Positions 56,263 to 64,000 of a stretch of 64,000 nt of DNA are shown here, in pieces. This stretch comes from Bullera alba (taxonomy: Eukaryota; Basidiomycota; Tremellomycetes; Tremellales; Bulleraceae). The stretch covers positions 1,244,586 through 1,308,585 of the forward strand of contig BCIX01000004.1 in NCBI GenBank assembly GCA_001600095.1, written 5' to 3'. Each line of letters begins with the position of its first letter. Positions within the stretch are counted from its first letter, which is position 1. Made by a program: the position numbers and the translations under genes. The notes below the pieces were generated by a model. It had not been told where the DNA came from. It saw only the letters and a program-made list of their open reading frames with translations, and ran no database searches.

Positions 56263-58542
56263 GATGGAGGACTGGTGCGGGGAGGGGTTGGTGAAAGAGG
56301 CGAAGTGGGAGGAGTGAGTCGGGTAGCTATAAGGGGGAAAAGGGCATGATGAGTGTAGGCCGTTTGTTGATGAATCAGACTGCGATGACGGCGATGAAGA
56401 CGATAACAAAATTGGCGTCTGCGCCCTTGATGCGAAAGGATGGGGAGACGAGGAATATTTCACCCTGAGGTTCCACGGTTCGTGCAGGATCGTACCTAGC
56501 TCGGGGAGATAGGTGTCGAACGTGGCCGTTGGCGTCACGGGCGAGGGGGGAGAGCGGCGCTCGGGAGGAAGAGGAAGACGAGCGGGAGATGAATGTTTGG
56601 GTGAAACGTACGAGGGGGTTGGAAGGGGATAGCACGTTCGAGGTCTGGGATGGATAGTCGTACTACTCATGAGAGCCAGGTCAAACGCCGAGCAGGGCAC
56701 CGACCTCCCAAAGGGGTGACAGAGGAGAGCCAAAAGCTTCGGTAGAAGGTTTGGAGTCGAGGGGCGTCGATGGGCAGAGACAAATGCTCCAATTGGCCAA
56801 CGACTAGCTCGGTTGTGATGGTCGTCAAGGATGTGCGATGGGGTGTGATGTGATCGTCGTCACAAAGGGTGAGATGGGGCCATCACATAAATAACAGGGT
56901 GGCAAGGGTATCCTCCTCATCGTGGGTTCATGTACAGGCAAAGCCGCTTCTTCTCCCCCCTCGAGGCCGCTCCGTCATTGGCATACGAGTACACGACCCG
57001 GCGACACTGCCGCTGCGATGCAGCGAGCGACCAGAGCCATGGTAGGTCATGATTCCGAGCACACGGAGTGACCACGCGTTGCAAGGCGTTTCATGTGTGA
57101 TAATCCCCTCGCATCGCTCGCGTTGGGGATCGAAAGGAGGGATTCTGAGCTCATCGGACTAGGTGGATCCGACGGACGCCGGCGAGGGAAAGGGGCTCGC
57201 AAGGTTGACGCAAAGGGAGTATGGGGAAAGGGGTACGAGGGATCTGCAAAGTGGTTTCCACACGTGGATTCGGCGAAGAAGAGGGGTGTGATGTAGATCA
57301 AACTTCGAGTGACGGCGAGACACCCGACTTGAAAGGATGTATAGGAAAGAGAGGGCTCGATGGATGCCATGTGATCGCACGCAAAGCTGGACCAGTGGGA
57401 AGATAGGACTCACCTGACTGTAGTCGATGGTCAAGACGCGTGACCAACAAAGACTATGCACAGATCAATCCAGAGGACCTATCGGCGAGTCGGCGATGGT
57501 CGAGGGTGATCACTGTGAGATGTTGAATAGGCGTTGTCGAACCGTCAAGCCTGGGAAAGGCAATGGTAGAATGTCAAGTTGAATGGCGTGTAGAGTAACG
57601 AGAAGTGGATCCAGAGGGCACAAGGTTTGGAACCGATTCGGCCTAAAGTGGGTGATCCCGCGGAGTGTCTCTTGTTTCGCAACTAGTGGCACTCGATCGT
57701 CTCAGTCTCGAGGCCAAGTGTTGACCGGGAGATGATTTGAAGCGTGGTGAGGATTGAGTCGAGCACAAGCAGATGTGAATCGAGTTGAGATGAGCTTGAG
57801 TGCCGATAGTGGACGGGAAGGTGGAAGAGAAACGACCACTGTCTTAATTGTTGCAGGCCGGAGGATACTCAGACAATCACAAGGGGTGTCGTAATCCCGC
57901 CCAATCGCTGCTTCTGCTCTGGTGCGACTCTGTGCAACCGAGATCGTACGTAGTCGTACATGCATTCATTTGCTCGCCTATCAAGCATAACTCGGCCACC
58001 CATGCGACGGCTCCGGAGATCGAGTGTATCCTCGGGACCCGGGTCAGTCCTGGTCGGTCAGTCCCAGGTCATCCTCTACAAGACTACAATAATGGATAGC
58101 TGCTGCTCTACAGTGTCTGGAGTCTTTGGTGATAGTGATGACCTCCGACTCTCTCTGATTGCTGAATGCCAGGGCGTGCAAGGCTGAGTTGGGGCAAAGC
58201 TGGTCCGCTGTAATGGGTAATTCCGACGTCCATGATGGCGCAGGATGGCGCTCTTGCTGTCCTCGACCCTTGCCCTGTCCGACTCCGGGATTGATTTCCG
58301 ATACATCGGAGTTTGTGAGGCCCTCGGAGTCTCGGGTGACGCCTGGGATCTCGTATTCGAGGCAGTAGCGAGGTGAGCTTCCGCTTCATGGAGAGCCGTA
58401 TTGAGCTGTGATCATCGGCTACGCTGACTCTCGCTGAGTGGAGAAGGTCACGGTGTTGCATGCGAGCCCACACCTATGCAATGGTATTTCACCCTGTACA
58501 GCCAATGCCCCGAGTATATCACCTGTCCGTGAGACTGTCTGA
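56263..58542. other. 2.3-kb intergenic region upstream of the Rheb-type gene
   Basis: No convincing gene. Minus-strand donor-like sites (for example AG|GTGAGTCC near 57416) suggest that part may be a spliced leader of the Rheb-type gene. Several frames of 60-120 codons on both strands have no coding character. The right end holds the 3' UTR of the AP-3 gene. Confidence 0.4.
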
Positions 58543-60364
58543 TCACCACCTCACCTCCATCTTGCCCGAGCGGGCGAGCATCCTGACGCCCTTGAAGGGT
58601 TTGTACATGACATCTCCCAGGACCTTCAGTTGATCCACCTTGAGCCCTGTGAAGGAATGATTGTCCATCCGGAATCCAACCTCGAAGGCCGGTGCGGGGA
58701 TGGGGTGTTGGTCGTTGGACGCGAACGTCCCCGTTAGTGAGGGCGGTCTCTCCGTCGAGGTGAGGGATGATATTGTCCATTTGAGCACCTAAGCCCGCAA
58801 GCATCAGCTCGAACGAGGGTATGCAGGAGTGTGATGAAGAACTGGGGTATTGCTAACCTTGGTATTTGGATCAAATTCCCATACTCCGCCTCCAACCCAT
58901 CCGTCCCCTCCTTCGTCCTTCTTGATCAGCCCGCCGGAGGTAGTGCCCCCTCCCATGCCCATAGGCCTCCTATCACCCGACACGCTGGCGTTGACGCTCG
59001 AAGCGCCTTGGCCTAAGTTGATGGAAATCACCACGTCCTCGATCAAACTCGCTTTCGTGGTCAGAGACAGTGAGAATTTGCCTATACCACCACCTAATCA
59101 GCATCACGTCTATAGTCCCTTGCAGTAATGCCGACCTACCGCCATTCTCCTCTAGGCTCATACTAGGCTTGAGATTGAGAGGTAGCTGTACCTTGCTCGA
59201 AGATTGATAATCCAGCAGTCGAAACCGACCATCAGGGGGGATGAAAGACAGTTGATTGGACTTTTCCCATTTACTGTATCTACGAGAAGAGTCAGTCCAC
59301 CGTCCATCATGTCGCGTGACTCACCGGATACAAGGGTGGAAAGAGCAATTTGACATGATCTTCGGGTTACTGAATGTCAATAGTAGATCCGGATTGCCCG
59401 TCAGGCGACTATTCGAGTTGATCCGCCCCGACACGCTCGACGCTAGGACATTTCCTCGCCTATCGAAGTGTCAGTAGTGTCTGAAACATGTCACTCACCG
59501 ATCCACCACGGCGTCCAGACTCTCCTCGATGTCAAAGTAGATCTCGTTGTTGGTATGCCGTATGTTCTGCCTCCGCCATGGTATAGGTGCGGTGAAGGGT
59601 GCCGAGGCGTTAGTCTGGATACTACAACACGATCAGCTTCATGGAGCACAGTAAGCTATAGCTGGTCTCTCACCCCGCCACTCCTGCTACATTGAGCAGC
59701 TTCCTCATTAGACTAGGGGGTAGGACGATATCCTTCAATAGTGCCGTTTCCATGGTCATCGGATGTCCCTCATCCAGCATTTCCTCAATGAGCTAACATT
59801 GTCAGTGAACTGCTTAGATTGGTTGTACGTACCATGTAGACTGTGTCAAACTCGTCTTTGATCGTGGATTCCGTCACTTCCCCCAAGTAATCCTGCAATG
59901 TGCCAAGGAAGGTCTCCAGGAATGAGAACGCAAAGAGGGGATTGACTATCAGGATACTAATCAGCTACCTTGAGCCTGTATCGAGCAAGCCTCAAATTGG
60001 GTAGAGTTCAAGATTGACTCACCCTCTTGGCCCACGGGGACGAGATACCTCAGCCCTTCCCTCTCCATGTGGCATAGTCCAGCGCCGATCATCCCGCTCG
60101 TGCCGACTTTACCCAGCGTTTGGACCCATAAGACCGGCTCTAGCTCGATCGCATTCTGCCTCGACTTCTGGAGAGCGTGATTGAAGGTGTCTATGTGTAT
60201 CGAGGGGTATGACGGTGGATGGAGAGGGAAATGGGAAGTGATGAGTGGTTTACTATGGGTTCCCGAAGTCAGTAAACGGTGGATCGGGCGCCTCGCTAGC
60301 TCGAGACTTCGACGATGACTCACCCATTAGTGTCTAGGATGATGATCCCATCTATCCGGGTCAT
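58543..60364 (-). CDS. APM3: AP-3 adaptor complex mu subunit
   Basis: AP-3 mu selects cargo for Golgi-to-vacuole transport. The start codes for MTRIDGIIILDTNGKPLITS and continues HFPLHPPSYPSIHIDTFNHA, the longin-like N-domain of mu chains. The C-terminal mu homology domain ends with FASNDQHPIPAPAFEVGFRM, DNHSFTGLKVDQLKVLGDVM and YKPFKGVRMLARSGKMEVRW, typical of AP-3 rather than AP-1 or AP-2 mu. Gene structure is about nine exons with short introns; inner borders are approximate. The stop is that after EVRW, matching the usual AP-3 end. It is divergent from NSA1 with 313 bp between starts. Confidence 0.85.
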
Positions 60365-60677
60365 GGCGCCGGTAGTATAGCTCAAGCAAGGGTGTACTGC
60401 GAGGTATAGAGAGGGAGCACAGGCTCATGAGTCATAGCCCGTCAAGAAGCTTGACGCAGCCTTGAACTCGCCACGTGGGCTGTATTGTGGAGACCCCAGA
60501 CTGTTGACAAAAGTTGAAAAATGCTTGACCGCCGACCGAGCAGCGATCATCAACGACAACTTTGAGGTATCGCCTTGACAGACCATACTGACTGATTCGG
60601 ACGCTTCAAGACAGAGTCGGCTGCCCACTGGGATACACGAAGAACAAGGAAGAACACCACATAATCGCTCGCTCAAT
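60365..60677. promoter_or_regulatory. Divergent APM3/NSA1 promoter region
   Basis: A 313-bp space between the divergent start codons of the AP-3 mu and NSA1 genes. No specific element was recognised. Confidence 0.45.
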
Positions 60678-62314
60678 ATGCTCACCGCCAACTTCCTCGC
60701 TCCGTCACTACACCCCAACACCCTCCTCGACCTGGCTATCCCAGAGCCCTCGCACGGTGAGCCTGTCGTCAAGCACTTGCCTATACGGCACGGAGTGCAT
60801 CAGGCCGTTGGTACAATCAAGCAAATCTCTCAGAGCGCCAGTGGTCAGGTAAGTGGAGTTTAGCGCACCATTGTCTCGCTGATTATTCGCTAAGGTGATC
60901 GTCGCGGACGATGCGTTCCGACTTAGCACGTTGACCCTAGAGGAGCAAGAAGTACAACCGGGGCAGAACGGCGAGGAGGCTCTGAAAGCGGGACAAGCAC
61001 CTAGGATACCACGGATCGTATCCCAGTTCGAAGTGCTCCACAAGGCTGGAGATATCTGGACCGGCGTGGTTCAAGTCCAGAGGTGCGTGAAACTCGATCT
61101 CGCCTGAGGATACAGGTTGCTGATGCTTCCCGCTGTTATAGCGGTACCATCACATCATTGAATTCTGGTCAGCTCTCCCTTCTCGCAAGCTCGTCCAAGG
61201 ACCACGACGGCTATGAGGGTTCGGCTGCATCACCACTGCACCGCAGCGTTCCATCGCCATTACTAGCCCTATCATCCCACGGCAAAAATGCTACCGAATT
61301 CGCTCTTGCCGGGAAGGAGGTGGATGTGTCGGTCTGGGATGTCGAGCGGACATTTGGCGCTACAGGAGGCAGTCCAAATGGAGCCAGTGGGGCCGGCGGA
61401 AAGAGGAAGAAGACTGAATTGGAAGTCGGCGAGATCTGGCGAGCGAAGAATGTGAGTCCCCCTTGCTGCATCTGCTGGACGCAAGCGCTAATCTTGGGGT
61501 TAGATGCCCAACACGTCTTTGGCTATCAGACCGCCAAATCATCACCTGTGTCTAGCTCACTTACCGTCCAACTCCTCGCACTTGGTCAGCGGCACGAAGA
61601 GCGGCACTGTGAGGCGGTACGACACCCGCCAGCGTAAACCTACCAACGAGTGGAAAGTCGCTCGAGAAGGCGGCGTGGGCGCCCTGGAGCCCGGAGCCGC
61701 AGAGCAGTGAGTCGTCAAAGCTTCCCCTCTCCCCACGAGGGGAGGAACAAGCAGACATCATGAATGATGGCAGCCAGCTGATCATAACTCGCAGCGAGCT
61801 GTTCTTCGCCGATCGATCAAATTTCCTCGGATGCATGGATCTGCGTACTGGCAGATTACTATATTCCTACCCGTCCCAAACGGCGACTCCGCATCATCTC
61901 CTCTCGGTCCCGCCTCCTCCCGGTGCCGACAGGAATTGGAGTGGTTTGAAACTTGGTCTATCGTCCGTATCATCAGACTCGACATTACGTCTACACTTCA
62001 CGTACCCCATTCTCGAGAACCAAAAGGGCAATGTGGGCAGTGGATCCGGCAAAAAGGTCGCCGTGGAGGGCATGGTGGGCGGAGTGGGAATTGGGCAGTT
62101 CGTGTTCACTGGCTGGCACGAGGTGGCAGATGAGGTCAAGGCGAAAGGAAGCAGAGGCTCGAAGAGCAAGAAGGAGGATGAGAGCGGTGACGAGGATGAT
62201 GAGGAGGATAGTGATCTCGACGACGAGGAAGTTTGGGATGATCTTGCCGAGGTCGTAGACGAGAGCGACGAGGAGGAGGAGGTTCCAAAGACCAAGAAGA
62301 AGTCGAGGCGTTAA
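60678..62314 (+). CDS. NSA1: Nsa1/WDR74-type 60S ribosome assembly WD-repeat protein
   Basis: Nsa1 is a WD propeller of the nucleolar pre-60S particle, released by the AAA ATPase Rix7. Exons: 60678-60848, 60895-61082, 61142-61451, 61504-61706 and 61795-62314; 463 aa. Diagnostic segments: SPLLALSSHGKNATEFALAG, KEVDVSVWDVERTFG, HLVSGTKSGTVRRYDTRQRK, VAREGGVGALEP, and NFLGCMDLRTGRLLYSY. The acceptor at 61794 was chosen because it alone gives the right phase and joins AAEH to ELFFADRSNFLG. The C-terminus is Lys/Asp/Glu-rich and acidic, ending in KTKKKSRR, a nuclear localisation-type tail. Divergent from APM3. Confidence 0.9.
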
Positions 62315-63251
62315 ATATTGCGACCACTTGTGTTGGAGGCATTGCATACGGTAGACATACGGTAGTTTGACGGTAGTGCAAGGTTGGTGCAAGGCGAACT
62401 GCGCCTGTATGTAAGGCCGCCAGCAGCAGTTGAGCACGTGACTTTTCTGGCGCGCGGTAGTGGGACGAGGTCACGTGGGACGAGGTCACGTGGGTGGCTT
62501 GGCGGCTGCGATCGAAACCGGTTAAGGTTTGGGCCAGCTGGTGGAGGTCGTCCAGGCGTTTCCAGCTCTGTCCAGCTTTTCTCGGGCGGGCAGAGAGAGT
62601 AGGGGCGAGCTCAGAGAGGCCATATGACGACGCAGCGTTCTATGAGACTGAAGAGGACTCGAGATGTGTATATGAGCAGAGTACGAGCACCCCAAGCAGT
62701 CGAGGCCTGAGCGGGTCCGGAACCCCTACGATCTGATCAACAGCTATCTTGTGAGAAAGTCGCTCACTTATGGTCCTCCCATCGGGAACCTGGGGCCCAT
62801 GGCTATCCAAAAGAGGTCAAGAATAGACCTCTGTGATCACTGAGTCTTGCCAAGAGTCTAGTGCATCTGTCTCCCGAAGCGCATCTGCCCCAGGGCTTAT
62901 TCGGGTCCCCGCAGCTCTCCTCCTTCTTCTGACTGGTCGTGTGACGCCAGGAATCGTTCTTACTCAGAGTCCGATCAGCCGTGACCATTCTTGAAACACT
63001 GCGAGACGGGCCACTTGGGAACTTTTACTAGGCACCGCATGGGCTCATGGGCACGTGATCCCAGCAGGCCCTCGAGGCGATCAGACTCGATGGGGATAGG
63101 GAGCCAGGATATAAGGACTGAACCATGACTTGTTCACTCTCTCTTCTTCATCACGACCCTCTCACTTGTCAAAAGAGAGACTTAAGCCAACTCAGATACT
63201 CTGTCCCTGTCAACGGTCGACCAAAACCCGATAAAAGTCCAATTTTTCACC
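62315..63251. promoter_or_regulatory. Intergenic region with four CACGTG motifs and a TATA box
   Basis: About 940 bp between NSA1 and the right-edge gene. CACGTG occurs at 62435-62440, 62472-62477, 62487-62492 and 63052-63057; the middle two lie in a tandem repeat. A TATA-type box (tataag, 63110-63115) lies about 140 bp before the next start. CACGTG is the core site of bHLH factors; which factor binds is unknown. Confidence 0.5.
62462..62491. repeat. 15-nt tandem duplication carrying a CACGTG motif
   Basis: The unit gggacgaggtcacgt occurs twice in tandem; each junction completes a CACGTG palindrome. Confidence 0.9.
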
Positions 63252-64000
63252 ATGTCCGACATCACGACCACCGCCAGACGCGCTCCGATGCCGTTTACCA
63301 CAGCTACATTCGCCCCGAGACACACTGTACCACTGGGCTTTGTGGACACGCGCGTCCTCACTCACCGCACCCTCGATCCCTTCCGCGATGCGGTGTTCTT
63401 CACCACCAGCAAAGTCAAGGCGAGCGCCAAATACAGCCGAATCACTTCCGCCATCAACGGCCAGATCGCTTCTCACAGCGCCGCCAACCCGTCCGCTCCC
63501 AGCGACACTGCCCTTAACCCCGCTGCGGATTGTACGAACGACAACAATATGTTGAGCCAAGAAGCGCTCTCTCTCTCCTCCTTGCAAATGTCACCTATCA
63601 CGATTCCAGTCGGACAATGCGGTAACCCTTCTCACAACGGCATATGTCGACAGATCGCCCATCTGGTTCGAGCCAACGACGACACGTACGTTCGAGCCGA
63701 ATTCAAGGACTGCGATGTCAACCAGGCCACTGGCCACGTCCGTATGGGATCAGGGGATTCCTTCGACAGCCTCACGCTCATGACCCCGCACGACCAACTA
63801 TCCATGTCGACCACCGCTCTCTCCATCGAGCTACGAAACGACCTGGACCCCGTCATTGTGGATACATTCGAGCCCATGGCCAAAACCCACATCGACCGCT
63901 TTAGGTCTGTCCACTCTCAAGACTGCGCCCCGGGCCGCTTCATCGTCCTGAGGGCCAATGAGCATGACAATGCTCCCCCGAGCACTCCGATCAGCTTCGA
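63252..64000 (+). CDS. Unknown protein, 5' part (runs off right edge)
   Basis: From the ATG at 63252 the frame stays open for 249 codons to the window end, far longer than chance in this composition. The start is MSDITTTARRAPMPFTTATF, followed by a Thr/Ala/Ser-rich region. A possible folded part begins with GFVDTRVLTHRTLDPFRDAV and later shows SPITIPVGQCGNPSHNG, QIAHLVRANDDTYVRAEFKD, and LELRNDLDP-type helices. No signal peptide, no membrane segment, no family recognised. A strong TATA-type box lies about 140 bp upstream, and CACGTG sites lie further up. Codon use favours C-ending codons, as in expressed genes of this window. Confidence 0.65.
   Translation, partial: MSDITTTARRAPMPFTTATFAPRHTVPLGFVDTRVLTHRTLDPFRDAVFFTTSKVKASAKYSRITSAINGQIASHSAANPSAPSDTALNPAADCTNDNNMLSQEALSLSSLQMSPITIPVGQCGNPSHNGICRQIAHLVRANDDTYVRAEFKDCDVNQATGHVRMGSGDSFDSLTLMTPHDQLSMSTTALSIELRNDLDPVIVDTFEPMAKTHIDRFRSVHSQDCAPGRFIVLRANEHDNAPPSTPISF

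Noticed and set aside
61760..61794. Start of the last NSA1 exon at an ATG reading MNDGSQLII
   Set aside because: Every acceptor before it gives the wrong phase. The acceptor at 61794 restores phase and the WDR74 motif.
5000..62300. Long open frames antisense to real exons (for example at 31400-30800, 28579-27833, 22049-21756)
   Set aside because: They mirror GC-rich codon bias of genes on the other strand and have no independent motifs.

Overview
This is nuclear DNA from a basidiomycete yeast or dimorphic fungus, most likely a tremellomycete (Cryptococcus/Kwoniella/Trichosporon side). The reasons are GC-rich sequence, compact genes, introns of mostly 45-70 nt with GTGAGT/GTAAGT donors in almost every gene, several exons of only 3-15 nt, and protein families typical of that group. 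No tRNA, rRNA, CRISPR array or complete transposon was recognised. Exon borders were read by eye from splice signals, reading-frame phase and protein family patterns. Genes marked 'approximate' have uncertain inner borders.

Layout. 1-7 kb: the 3' part of an unknown Ser/Pro/Arg-rich gene, SAR1 (-), a TDA3-like FAD oxidoreductase (+, head-to-head with SAR1) and an AVT1/SLC32-type amino-acid transporter (-). 7.7-11.3 kb: a protein of the thymine-hypermodification (HMUDK_hel/aGPT-Pplase-like) helical family fused to a chromodomain (-), and a secreted GPI-type Kre9/Knh1-like protein (-). 12.7-20 kb: a Medusa/MedA-type developmental regulator (DUF7082, -) followed by about 4.8 kb with no firm gene. 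20.1-23.1 kb: HSP10 (-) and HSP60 (+) fire away from one shared promoter. 23.7-25.2 kb: two small unknown paralogues. 25.7-33.7 kb: two large, mostly disordered unknown proteins. 36.3-39.1 kb: a lactonase-like beta-propeller and a ubiquitin-like/BAG co-chaperone.

39.5-44.7 kb holds a tandem array of four copies of an unrecognised two-exon gene family. Copies 1 and 3 are intact, copy 2 has an in-frame stop and copy 4 a frameshift. 45.1-46.3 kb: an alpha/beta hydrolase. 46.8-49.5 kb: an RGS-LOV-PAS blue-light photoreceptor with the photoactive cysteine in place. 50.0-54.8 kb: RRN7 (-, Pol I initiation) and NOP7/Pescadillo (+, 60S assembly) head-to-head. 55.5-56.3 kb: a Rheb GTPase with QKSD in place of NKxD and no C-terminal CAAX box. 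58.5-62.3 kb: AP-3 mu (-) and NSA1/WDR74 (+) head-to-head. An unrecognised gene runs off the right edge.

Two functional themes stand out. One is divergent promoters linking genes of one pathway (HSP10/HSP60; RRN7/NOP7, with NSA1 nearby). The other is a lineage-specific component: the tandem array, the paralogue pair and the edge gene, nearly all with a TATAA-type box 60-260 bp upstream of the start, unlike most housekeeping genes here. The most interesting single loci are the chromodomain-linked DNA-base-modification protein, the RGS-LOV photoreceptor and the decaying tandem array.
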